64,000 nt of DNA. It comes from Paenibacillus auburnensis (GTDB taxonomy: Bacteria; Bacillota; Bacilli; Paenibacillales; Paenibacillaceae). The notes below the pieces were generated by a model. That model was not told where the DNA came from and searched no databases. It saw only the letters and a program-made list of their open reading frames with translations. This document shows positions 37,044-45,344 of this stretch, piece by piece. A program made the position numbers and the translations under genes. The stretch spans positions 372,001 to 436,000 of the forward strand of contig NZ_CAKMMG010000003.1 in the NCBI RefSeq assembly GCF_927798115.1, in the 5' to 3' direction. Every line of letters starts with the position of its first letter. Within the stretch, counting starts at the first letter, position 1.

Positions 37044-38177
37044 ATGCAAATAATTAAGAACATACAAACTGAGGATGACCTCTTGTTAAAAAAAATTCAA
37101 GTTAAGACTTTAATAGAAATATTTAATAAAAATGAATTTAAAGATACAAGCGGATTTTTAGAGCAGATTTTCAATTCAATTATTAAAAAGAAGGAATCTA
37201 AAATTAAAGGCACACCGTTTGTTAGAACTTTAAGACCACGTAACAACAATATTCCAATTCTCGAAAATTATATTACGTATTATTCTAACCAAGGTTATGC
37301 AAAGAGTACACTTGATAATCAAACTGCAGCAATAAAGATGTTTCTATCCTTCTTGTGCAGGCTCCACCCCGAGATCTCACCTCTTATGTCGACCACAGAT
37401 ATGAACCGTTTAACCAAAACTATGGTAATAGCATACGAAACATATTTAGAAGAGCAACTTTATTCAGGGCACATCAAGAAGTGTACAGTTAACATATACT
37501 TGGATGCAATAAAAAAATTTCTAAAAATGCTATCTAACATCTCAAGTTTAAATATTTCTTATACGGTTCCAGACAGACTTAAAGCTCAAGGTAAACGAAA
37601 TAACGATTATATTGAGGTTGAAGAAATAAAATCTTTTGTAGATACTCTCGTGTTAAGCAAAAATACAATGAAATTCAGAAACTTAAGTATAGTACTACTT
37701 GTTATGGAAACGGGATGCAGACCTATAGAAGTAAAACACATAAAAATTTCTGATTTTAAATCAACGGAAAGACAAATTCAGTTATATAGCAAAAAATCAG
37801 GTCACCGTACATTGAAAATTAGCAAAGATTTATGTGACTTGATTATGCGTCATTTAGAGATAAGGTTAACTTATAATACCGACAATGACTTTTTGTTTGT
37901 CAATATTTTTGGAGAGCAATTCAAAGATCCATCATCTATATTCAATGTGTATAGTACACATAAAATAGGAGGTAAGCATATTACGGCAAATGGACTTCGC
38001 CACACCTACGCAACTAACGCTTTAGACAACGGGAACGATTTTGATGAAGTATCTGCTTCTATGGGACATAAACATCGTTGTTCTACTGAATGGTATATCC
38101 ATAGAAGTGTTAAAAAGCTATTAAATAAATCCTTGCCTCACAATCCAATAATTCGCTTTTCTAAGGAGGGGAAATAG
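37044..38177 (+). CDS. Tyrosine recombinase 1 of a trio
   Basis: A 377-residue phage-integrase-family recombinase. An N-terminal SAM-like core-binding domain (ENYITYYSNQGYAKSTLDNQ) is followed by the catalytic domain with the first Arg in METGCRPIEVKHIK, Lys region YSKKSGHRTLKI, the box ANGLRHTYATNAL, and the tyrosine in STEWYIHRS. Where most members have HxLRH it reads NGLRH, so the first His is replaced. ATG 37044 is chosen since AGGTGGAG precedes it. Its stop is immediately followed by the GTG start of the next gene. Three such genes in a row match RIT elements. Confidence 0.9.
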   Translation: MQIIKNIQTEDDLLLKKIQVKTLIEIFNKNEFKDTSGFLEQIFNSIIKKKESKIKGTPFVRTLRPRNNNIPILENYITYYSNQGYAKSTLDNQTAAIKMFLSFLCRLHPEISPLMSTTDMNRLTKTMVIAYETYLEEQLYSGHIKKCTVNIYLDAIKKFLKMLSNISSLNISYTVPDRLKAQGKRNNDYIEVEEIKSFVDTLVLSKNTMKFRNLSIVLLVMETGCRPIEVKHIKISDFKSTERQIQLYSKKSGHRTLKISKDLCDLIMRHLEIRLTYNTDNDFLFVNIFGEQFKDPSSIFNVYSTHKIGGKHITANGLRHTYATNALDNGNDFDEVSASMGHKHRCSTEWYIHRSVKKLLNKSLPHNPIIRFSKEGK

Positions 38178-39266
38178 GTGGAGTTTGATATTAATGTTAC
38201 TATATCTCCAGAAAAAATTGCTCAGATGTATCAAATTGATCTTGATGACTTAATATTACTTATTGAAGGAAAAAAGAAAAAATTAGAACAAAGACTTTTA
38301 TCTTCAGTTATTGATGAGTATTTAATAGCATTAAAAGTAAACAAAAGAAAATCGAAAGCCACTATCGATTTTTATATTATTATTCTCAACAAATTTTCTC
38401 GGTTCTTAACGTCTAAAACTCATAGTCTCTATATTTCTGATCTTAACGAGAATCTCTTCGATGAATTCCTTAATACTTGTACTCCTTTAAAAGGATCTAA
38501 ACTAAAAGCCAAAACGCAGAATACTTATTCTGCGATTATCAGAAATATTTTGGTTTTTGCTTACACTAAAAACTACATTAATACAGATATAAAAAACCAA
38601 TTCCAGTTTATCAAACATGAAGTTTTACCCAAGTATTTTCCAGATGAAGTCGTAGTCTCCTTATTAAATGAAGCAAAAAAAAGCAAATGGCCCTTTTTAA
38701 ACTTTGCTTTAATCTATTTTATGTTAGGAACAGGTTGTCGAATTAGTGAGGTGGCAAATCTAAGGGTGTCAGATTTTAACATATACGAGGACCTTATTTT
38801 TATCAGAAGGGGGAAGGGACAAAAAGAAAGGTTCATTCCTCTATATCCAGAGGTCAAAAAACTAATCCTTGATTATCTATCACGTACTGGCCTTCACCAA
38901 TGGGATATCCGGAATCATGAATATCTCTTTTCTAAAAGATGTTATTCACAGAGAGAGCCGCTATCTATAAGCAATATACAGTATATGTTAGTGCAGATTT
39001 TCGACAGGCTTGATATTAAGGGACAATATACTGTTCATAGCTTTAGGCACACATTTGCTGTAAATGCTTTAAAGGCAGGTATGGCAATATATGATTTGCA
39101 AGAAATTTTAGGTCATGAAAACATTGAAACAACTAGGTTATATACAAAGCGTCATCCTGTCGATCTAAAACATGCTGTTTTGAAATATCCATTTCCTCTG
39201 GAAAAGCTCTTAAATAACGTACTGGGTATTGGTGAGGAGGATTATAATGATCAATTTTTACATTGA
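38178..39266 (+). CDS. Tyrosine recombinase 2 of a trio
   Basis: A 362-residue recombinase with the full catalytic set: Arg in GTGCRISEVANLRVSD, Lys in RGKGQKERFIPLY, HSFRHTFAVNAL, LGHENIETTRLY with the nucleophile Tyr. The start is GTG 38178, directly after the previous stop, with AAGGAGGGG upstream. It overlaps gene 3 by 20 bases. The tight coupling suggests the three proteins work together on one set of ends. Confidence 0.92.
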   Translation: MEFDINVTISPEKIAQMYQIDLDDLILLIEGKKKKLEQRLLSSVIDEYLIALKVNKRKSKATIDFYIIILNKFSRFLTSKTHSLYISDLNENLFDEFLNTCTPLKGSKLKAKTQNTYSAIIRNILVFAYTKNYINTDIKNQFQFIKHEVLPKYFPDEVVVSLLNEAKKSKWPFLNFALIYFMLGTGCRISEVANLRVSDFNIYEDLIFIRRGKGQKERFIPLYPEVKKLILDYLSRTGLHQWDIRNHEYLFSKRCYSQREPLSISNIQYMLVQIFDRLDIKGQYTVHSFRHTFAVNALKAGMAIYDLQEILGHENIETTRLYTKRHPVDLKHAVLKYPFPLEKLLNNVLGIGEEDYNDQFLH

Positions 39267-40209
39267 AATGGAACATTACCGTCTTACTCAAAGGAATTCG
39301 GACTTAACTGTCGCTAAATATATAAAAGAGCTTTTAAAATTTTGCGACTTTTTAGCTCAGAAATTACATTGCCATCCTAGTGAAGTCTTACTAGACAGAA
39401 TTTATACTATTAGAGATGTAAATAACTCAATCATCGCTTATAAACCTTTAGATGCACAAATTTTAGATGGCTACCTAATGAAGCTAAGCCAATCCTGTTT
39501 ATATTCCCAATTGGCCTTGTCGACCCATGCTCTACGCAGTTTTTTTAAATACATTAAAAAAAATCGGGATTTTCCTGATATAATTTCCACCTCTAACTTC
39601 TCTTTAAGTCACTATAGACCCAATGAAGCTGACACCCGTGTGTTAAGTAGACATGAATTTTTGAAGTTCCTTCATAGCCTAGTTACTCATAGTGATAATC
39701 TTCCAAGAGATGCTCTTCTTTTTTGCTTATTATTTTCTACTGGCTGTCGTATAAATGAAATACTCACCTTAAAGATATCATCTATCAACCTAGTTGATGA
39801 AATGTTTATCCTTATAAAAACAAAAACGAAGGTTCAAAGAACCGTCGTTTTAAGAAAGGGATTCGGGAAAATTCTAAAGACATATTTAAAAAATTCAAAC
39901 TTTAAAGAATCTGACCATCTTTTTGTTAACGAACATAATCAGGAACCGTTGAAAAGACAAGAGGTAGATCACCTATTTAAAAGTTACCTCCAAAAGGCAA
40001 ACCTTCCACCAATGAAAATACATAGCATTAGGCATTCTTATGCAACTTTTATGAGAGATGCTGGAACTGATTTATTCACCATAATGGAACTTCTAGGCCA
40101 TGAGAGTTTTCAGTCCACTCTTCGTTATACACAACACTACCTAAGAAACCCTAATATTAGGATCAAAGAACATGACGAAGTTTATGCGCATCTTCGTTCT
40201 TTGAAATAA
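39247..40209 (+). CDS. Tyrosine recombinase 3 of a trio
   Basis: A 320-residue recombinase: Arg in STGCRINEILTLKISS, Lys region KTKTKVQRTVVLR, HSIRHSYATFM, LGHESFQSTLRYTQHY with the nucleophile Tyr. ATG 39247 follows GGTGAGGAGG and lies inside the end of gene 2. It ends the set; 390 bases later comes a terminator. The three are different enough to be the standard three RIT families rather than copies of one gene. Confidence 0.92.
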   Translation: MINFYIEMEHYRLTQRNSDLTVAKYIKELLKFCDFLAQKLHCHPSEVLLDRIYTIRDVNNSIIAYKPLDAQILDGYLMKLSQSCLYSQLALSTHALRSFFKYIKKNRDFPDIISTSNFSLSHYRPNEADTRVLSRHEFLKFLHSLVTHSDNLPRDALLFCLLFSTGCRINEILTLKISSINLVDEMFILIKTKTKVQRTVVLRKGFGKILKTYLKNSNFKESDHLFVNEHNQEPLKRQEVDHLFKSYLQKANLPPMKIHSIRHSYATFMRDAGTDLFTIMELLGHESFQSTLRYTQHYLRNPNIRIKEHDEVYAHLRSLK

Positions 40210-40597
40210 ATTTAAGATATAATAACTTATCGATAGAAATTTCATTTCAGTAGCATAAGAGATGCACAAAAACTAACATGTATCAGCTCTTTGTGCTCTA
40301 CTTATCTACAAGTCACCTTTCGTTCTCGAATTCCCCGAACGGTCAACGTTTAAAGGATTTTCGCCTACTTCTTATGACAAAGGGCCAAAGTTGCTAACCA
40401 TTCGCCCTTCTTCATTTTTTGCATATACTACAGAAAAGATTATAATGCTTCATCACCGTTTCTTCTGCTTAAGCTTTCCCCTACTTAAAGCTGAACTTGC
40501 ATTATGCCCGTCAATTCACTAGGAACAATAGTATAATAAAATAGAACAAAATTATAAAGGTTATAGTCATTCGCGAGGAGTTTTGAAGATATTTGAT
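40210..40597. other. Non-coding region after the tyrosine recombinases
   Basis: AT-rich, no supported gene. It probably contains the right end of the trio element. I found no clear match to the left side by eye. Confidence 0.4.
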
Positions 40598-40648
40598 TAA
40601 TAAAACAAAGGGGCTAAAGAAATCATGAGCACCTTCGTTTTATTTTTA
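40598..40648 (+). terminator. Terminator after the recombinase trio
   Basis: AATAAAACAAAGGGGC pairs with GCACCTTCGTTTTATT and is followed by TTTAAAAT. Confidence 0.6.
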
Positions 40649-40799
40649 AAATAAGGGCAGCATCACTAATCCTGGGACAAACCCCACCCATTTCATTAAT
40701 AGGATTTAACCCGAATATTTGACGATTGGCGTTTTCAGCAATAAATCGATTCAAGGTCATATTTTATTCTCTGGTAACAGTGTTCAATCTAGCTTTGTT

Positions 40800-41225
40800 T
40801 CCGACCTGAGTAAACAATCTAGGGCGTGTATGCAAACCTAAATAAGCCATATCATAATCGAAGCCAATGTCAAAAAAGCCATACAGGTACAGGCCAATTT
40901 GTCATAACGAGTTGCCAATCGGCGCTAATGTTTTACTTAGTTGAAAAAACATTCGATTAGATGGCGTTCTTTGTAGGAGATGCTCTAAAATGGGGTTCCA
41001 GATACCGGCGATTTGCCAGCGCCGAAACCGACTGTAGACGGGACCATGATCCGTAGTATTCCGGTAATCTCGCCAGGGTGCACCTATATGTGCCACCCAG
41101 CATGGCATCAGCATCTGGCGATAATCTTTCGGGGGTCTCCCTCCTTGTGGTTTTCATTCCCGCGGTAGTAGGTCCTTTATCTTATCCCATTGGTCGTTCA
41201 CGAAGATCGTATCGTCTCATCATAT
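40800..41225 (-). pseudogene. IS5-family transposase remnant, second copy
   Basis: Frames on the minus strand give MRRYDLR, DKIKDLLP, KPQGGRPPKDYRQML, then WQIAGIWNPILEHLLQRTPSNR and finally RRLATRYDKLAC...MAFLTLASIMIWL, the typical IS5-family ending. The middle with the first acidic residues is deleted, and stops and frameshifts abound. It matches the family of the remnant at 8190-8640, but is in the opposite orientation. The preceding 150 bases are unassigned. Confidence 0.75.
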
Positions 41226-41404
41226 CTATTCTTTACCCGATTTTTACAAAATCATAGTTCGAATACACACCCTAACAGGATACAGAAAAACTCCGGGAGT
41301 GATTCCCAGAGTTGTATTGTTTACAATTACATTAGTTTTATCTAATTGTATTGTCTACATATAGTCTTAAATTTAACAACTGATCTTGGGTTTATATACA
41401 TACT

Positions 41405-41434
41405 ACATCGTATCGTGTCCACAACCTTTTGACT
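41405..41434. other. Attachment site att4 (attL type)
   Basis: Thirty bases identical to 44822-44851: ACATCGTATCGTGTCC, then ACAACC, core TTTTG (41427-41431) and ACT. The element arm is on the left; the right side is not sigK (CTTCTAATACTAAG). The 41226-41600 region otherwise has no gene, only an AT-rich inverted repeat near 41509-41579 that may be a terminator. Confidence 0.8.
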
Positions 41435-41599
41435 CTTCTAATACTAAGACTATATCTTCATTTGAATTAGAAATCCTTTTTAGAATGAAGTAATATCTAT
41501 TATTCCTCAGAAAGTAAATATAGATTTAAAATACGTTTCAAATACAAATCAAAGAAACTTCTATATTTAATTACTTTCTACTTTAGGAACCACTAGTTC

Positions 41600-42008
41600 A
41601 GTAAAGGAGAAAAGTTACTTTCCTCCATCTTCTTAAACGGAATACCTTTCCTATCTGCTAGCATTGATGTAAATTCATCAATATCAAATAAAATCTTTTT
41701 AACACTTATTCTTTAATAGGCTTAATTTGGTTTAGAGGGCTATCAATACTTTCAATTAATTTTTGAAGCTTCTTCTCCTCTTGCACCCAATATTTAGCAT
41801 AACTTACTCTGCCAGATATATCGTAGACGTTTTTCATTGTTTCTAAAACTTCATACATACATGCTCTTGATTTTAAATAGGAATCACTAATAATCATTAC
41901 AACAAAATCATGTTCATCTATGCTGTTCATGAAATCTCTAAAACTTTCCTTATACATAACGTCACGTTCATCTCTTGAAACATATACACCATGTGGCGTT
42001 AATATCTA
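41600..42008 (-). pseudogene. TIR-domain gene remnant
   Basis: The frame carries LTPHGVYVSRDERDV, then FRDFMNSIDEHDFVVMIISDSYLKSRACMYEV, the central strand and helix of a TIR domain. The usual N-terminal strand (FISY-type) is missing behind an in-frame stop, and near 41700 a one-base shift is needed to continue to ISVKKILFDIDEFTSMLADRKG, the family's end. TIR domains in bacteria commonly act as NAD-cleaving defence effectors. This gene looks dead. It is divergent from the nuclease gene. Confidence 0.7.
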
Positions 42009-42085
42009 CTGTAGCTTTTTATCAACTATATCAGCTATTTTTTTTGATATAATGATAATTATGGTGTTTATTAGGAGGAAATGTT

Positions 42086-43669
42086 ATGTACATACAAAGT
42101 CTAAAAATTAATGGTTATAAAAAATTCAAAGATTTCACCATTGATTTTAGTCCTCACATTAATGTTTTAATTGGCGAAAATGAAGCGGGAAAAAGTACGA
42201 TATTAGAAGCAATAGATATTGTACTTAATCAAAAGACATTTATCTCACCTAACGCTAGTTTTGAACAATATTTTAATCAGGAAATTGTCCAGGAATATAA
42301 GTTTCAACCGTCTATTAAGAATCTCCCCAAGATAGAAATTGAATTATTTTTCAATGATGAAAAGGATATACGCTCTGAGTATTTTAATGGACTCCATTCG
42401 TCGTTTTCTCCTACCATGAAAACCGGTATAAAATTTACATATAAATTTGATGAGAGTCATCATGAACTATTGGATGTTTTATATGAAGGCAATTACGACG
42501 AAACTTTTATTCCGCTAGACTATTACATAGCTGAATGGAATACTTTTGCTGGACGGAAATACATAAACAAGAATTCTCCTCTCAAGAATGTTTTAATCGA
42601 TAATTCAATAAGAAAAAACAACCTCTTTGATTCTTACTCCAGACGCATCTATATTAACAAGTTAGCTCCACCAGATAGACAAAATCTGTCACACCAATTT
42701 AGAAAAAACGTTCAACATTTTGTAAACAGCAATACGGAAAAATTAAATCTACAAGACTATAGTTTTGGCATTGATGAAGGAAAAACTGTATTAGAAAATT
42801 TACTGGATTTGAAAAGCGAAGGGGTTTCGATTCAAAACAAAGGGAAGGGAAAGGAGAACTTAATCAAAACTGAAATTGCATTAGAAGTTAAAAGTGATTT
42901 GATTTTACTTGAAGAACCTGAAAATCATTTAAGCTATTTAAATACACGAAAGCTCATTAAAGATATTCAAAATAAATGTGACGGTGCTCAAATTATCATT
43001 ACTACACATGATCCCTTGATTGTAAGTAGGTTAGATTTAAGAAATACCATCTGGATCTGCAATAGAAGGTACTACTCTTTAAAAAATATACCTTTAGAAA
43101 CAGCAGAATATTTCATGAAAACAGATAATATGCAGCTATTGAACTATATTTTAGCTCAAAGAGTTATTTTAGTAGAAGGAAATAGTGAGTATATTCTATT
43201 ACCCCAGTTGACTATAAATACTTTCAATTATACTTTAGAAAAACATGTTGTTGAACTTTTATCAGGAGGGGGCATTACATACAAACATTATATAGAATTG
43301 TCAAAGATAGTTAAGAATCGACTTTTGGTAATCACAGATAACGATGGTGATCAAGAAACAATTAATTCAATCTCTGAAACTAATAAAGAAAACTCTAATG
43401 TCCTTATAAAGTGTTCGCCAGATATAAACGAATTCACTTTCGAAGTGTGTCTTTTCAACTCTAATCAATCAAAACTTCAAACCATTTCTGAAAAAAAACC
43501 TGGGACCACTGCTGAATATCGCAAGAAAGCTCTAAACCAAAATTTGGCATATATGCTTAAAAATAAAACCGAAGCAGCCTTAAGAATATCTGAAGAAGAT
43601 GATTATAAAACTCATGTTCTACTACCTCAGTATATTCAGGAGGGAATTGAATGGCTCATTCAAAAATAA
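42086..43669 (+). CDS. OLD-family ATPase/TOPRIM nuclease (GajA-like)
   Basis: A 527-residue protein. An SMC/ABC-type ATPase comes first: Walker A GENEAGKST at residues 30-38, and a Walker B-like block DLILLEEPENHLSYLNT near 270, with THDPLI as the H-loop. The C-terminal TOPRIM nuclease follows, with the metal-binding Glu in ILVEGNSEYILLPQL near 361 and Asp residues in VITDNDGD near 418. The signature between them is QNKGKGKENL. Start ATG 42086 after AGGAGGAAATG. The next gene overlaps by 19 bases and encodes a UvrD-like helicase, the hallmark of class 2 OLD nucleases and Gabija defence. It is shorter than typical GajA. Anti-phage function is inferred. Confidence 0.88.
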   Translation: MYIQSLKINGYKKFKDFTIDFSPHINVLIGENEAGKSTILEAIDIVLNQKTFISPNASFEQYFNQEIVQEYKFQPSIKNLPKIEIELFFNDEKDIRSEYFNGLHSSFSPTMKTGIKFTYKFDESHHELLDVLYEGNYDETFIPLDYYIAEWNTFAGRKYINKNSPLKNVLIDNSIRKNNLFDSYSRRIYINKLAPPDRQNLSHQFRKNVQHFVNSNTEKLNLQDYSFGIDEGKTVLENLLDLKSEGVSIQNKGKGKENLIKTEIALEVKSDLILLEEPENHLSYLNTRKLIKDIQNKCDGAQIIITTHDPLIVSRLDLRNTIWICNRRYYSLKNIPLETAEYFMKTDNMQLLNYILAQRVILVEGNSEYILLPQLTINTFNYTLEKHVVELLSGGGITYKHYIELSKIVKNRLLVITDNDGDQETINSISETNKENSNVLIKCSPDINEFTFEVCLFNSNQSKLQTISEKKPGTTAEYRKKALNQNLAYMLKNKTEAALRISEEDDYKTHVLLPQYIQEGIEWLIQK

Positions 43670-44766
43670 TGCTTGCTGTGGCAGGCTCAGGAAAAACTCA
43701 TTATATCGCTAATCATTTGAATCCATCTGCCAATAATCTGGTTATTACTTATACAAGACAAAATGTAGATAACCTAAAGAAAGAACTTAAAAAAGTTAAC
43801 GGTGAGCTGCCAAAAAATACTCACGTATTAACCTTTTCAAGTTTCTTATATAGATGGATTCTTAAACCATTCGAGCCAATTTTAACAATTGGAAATAAAA
43901 CGGCGTTTATTACCTCAGGAGTTGAAATTATTAAATCTCCGGAACCATTAAGTATTTTAGGTAAGCCAAATCCAAGATACATGAAAAAGGATGATTACAG
44001 ACACTATCTTTATTTTGAAAAATATTACGTTTCAAGAATGTCTGAGTTGATTTTAGCACAATCAAAAGAAGTATTAAAAAAGATGTTTGAGCGTTTAAAG
44101 CATTTTTGTGACCATCTATATTTTGATGAACTTCAAGATTTCATGGGTAAAGATTTTGATCTTTTAAATCATTTTATTAGTGAACCTGATTTAGACGTTT
44201 TCGCTGTTGGTGACTTCCATCAGCATTCAGTTAGCAAGTCAGATTTCACAGCAAGTAAACCATATTTAAAAAAGGGTAAGGCTTATTTGTCTAAAGATGA
44301 ATACAAACTCTTGTTCAAAGGAAAGGCACATATCGATGAGTCTACATTAATTAAAAGTAGACGTGTGCCAGTAAAAATATGCACATTCATCAGTAGTAAA
44401 CTTGGTATATACATTGAATCAGCTAGTCTCATTCAGGGACATTACGAGTTATTAGAGGATGAACAAAAAATAATTCATACATTAGAGGATACTGATACTG
44501 TAAAGTTATTTTATAACAACAGTGCCCTGTACACTTGTTCACCCACAATAAATTGGGGATATTCCAAAGGTGATACATACAAAAAAGGCTGCATTATTCT
44601 TACAAAGACCTTTGACTCCTTATTTGATGAAAATTTCTCATGTACTCACTTATCGCCCGCCCAAGTAAATCCTCTATATGTGGCTATGACTAGATCTACA
44701 CATGAACTGTTTTTCATTAAAGAGAAGGACTTCAGAAAATTCAAAACTAAGTACGCGGGTAGTTGA
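43651..44766 (+). CDS. Compact UvrD-like helicase (GajB-like)
   Basis: A 371-residue superfamily 1 helicase. Motif I AVAGSGKTH at residues 9-17, motif Ia near VITYTRQNVDNL, motif II YFDELQD near 156, motif III VGDFHQHSVS near 184, motif VI LYVAMTRSTHELFF near 341. It is smaller than known GajB proteins, which are near 490 residues, so accessory domains 1B/2B are reduced. The overlap with the nuclease gene means coupled translation. Its stop lies 55 bases from att5, so the pair sits at the very edge of the sigK element. Confidence 0.87.
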   Translation: MAHSKIMLAVAGSGKTHYIANHLNPSANNLVITYTRQNVDNLKKELKKVNGELPKNTHVLTFSSFLYRWILKPFEPILTIGNKTAFITSGVEIIKSPEPLSILGKPNPRYMKKDDYRHYLYFEKYYVSRMSELILAQSKEVLKKMFERLKHFCDHLYFDELQDFMGKDFDLLNHFISEPDLDVFAVGDFHQHSVSKSDFTASKPYLKKGKAYLSKDEYKLLFKGKAHIDESTLIKSRRVPVKICTFISSKLGIYIESASLIQGHYELLEDEQKIIHTLEDTDTVKLFYNNSALYTCSPTINWGYSKGDTYKKGCIILTKTFDSLFDENFSCTHLSPAQVNPLYVAMTRSTHELFFIKEKDFRKFKTKYAGS

Positions 44767-44818
44767 TTACGGTTAATTTAATAAAATCTTTCTTGAATTT
44801 AAAGTATTAATAATCATA

Positions 44819-44851
44819 GTGACATCGTATCGTGTCCACAACCTTTTGACT
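44819..44851. other. Attachment site att5 (attL type)
   Basis: Element arm GTGACATCGTATCG plus TGTCCACAACC, core TTTTG (44844-44848), then sigK 5' sequence (ACTATATGGGC). It is the partner of att1: joining the two arms gives a 25-bp-arm near-palindrome, and joining the sigK sides restores the reading frame. Confidence 0.88.
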
Positions 44852-45045
44852 ATATGGGCAACAAGCCGCAGATTATGCTCAATCAGCAAATTTCGCGCTT
44901 TGGCGTCTCCCTCGGCCATCATTCCTAAGTATTTGCTCTCATCCTGTTCAGACAGGGGCTGGGGGAAAGCATTATTTCTTACGTAGGATACCAGCAATGT
45001 CAGTTCTTTGATCAGCAGCGCTATCGTGCTTATTATTCCTGGCAA
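44844..45045 (-). CDS. sigK: sigK 5' part of interrupted SigK
   Basis: Codons 1-67 of pro-SigK: the pro-sequence and the start of region 2, to LRLVAHIVK. Beyond the core, the frame reads into element DNA (RLWTRYDVT...) and stops at 44773. The start is TTG 45045 with GGGAGGTG upstream. The protein is identical to the same part of the complete copy, but the DNA differs at silent sites. It retains the SigK-type promoter, so excision joining it to a 3' part would yield a transcribed, full-length gene. B. subtilis uses the same logic with a break at a different codon. Confidence 0.92.
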
Positions 45046-45115
45046 CTTGGCGACACCTCCCGTACATGTACAATGAAACCGGACAGTAGTGAGAACTACG
45101 GGTTCATGGTCCTTT

Positions 45116-45143
45116 TATTCTATGTGGGTAACCGCCTAGAAGT
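45116..45143 (-). promoter_or_regulatory. SigK-type promoter of the interrupted sigK
   Basis: AC, 17 bases, CATAGAATA on the minus strand, the same as 32728-32755. Homology between the two upstream regions extends from the gene start to about 45160 and 32762 and then ends abruptly. Confidence 0.6.
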
Positions 45144-45185
45144 GCATGTACGGGGAAATTGGTACAACTTGAAAGGAGAAAGTTT

Positions 45186-45281
45186 ATGGATATCTATCTA
45201 TTCTCGCGCTGCGGAATGGACGGATTTTATGAAAAGCCAGTGAGTGAGCAGCAGCTATACTTTTTCGGGAAAGCGCTTTAA
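45186..45281 (+). CDS. Short ORF, possible gene remnant
   Basis: ATG 45186 behind GAAAGGAGAAAG encodes 31 residues (MDIYLFSRCGMDGFYEKPV...). A good site but no recognised family; the start of a truncated gene is as likely as a small protein. Confidence 0.25.
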   Translation: MDIYLFSRCGMDGFYEKPVSEQQLYFFGKAL

Positions 45282-45344
45282 TTTGGACACCTCCTCCTAT
45301 GCTATACTTTGGGCAAAATCAACTACCAACACCTGGAGGCTGCG

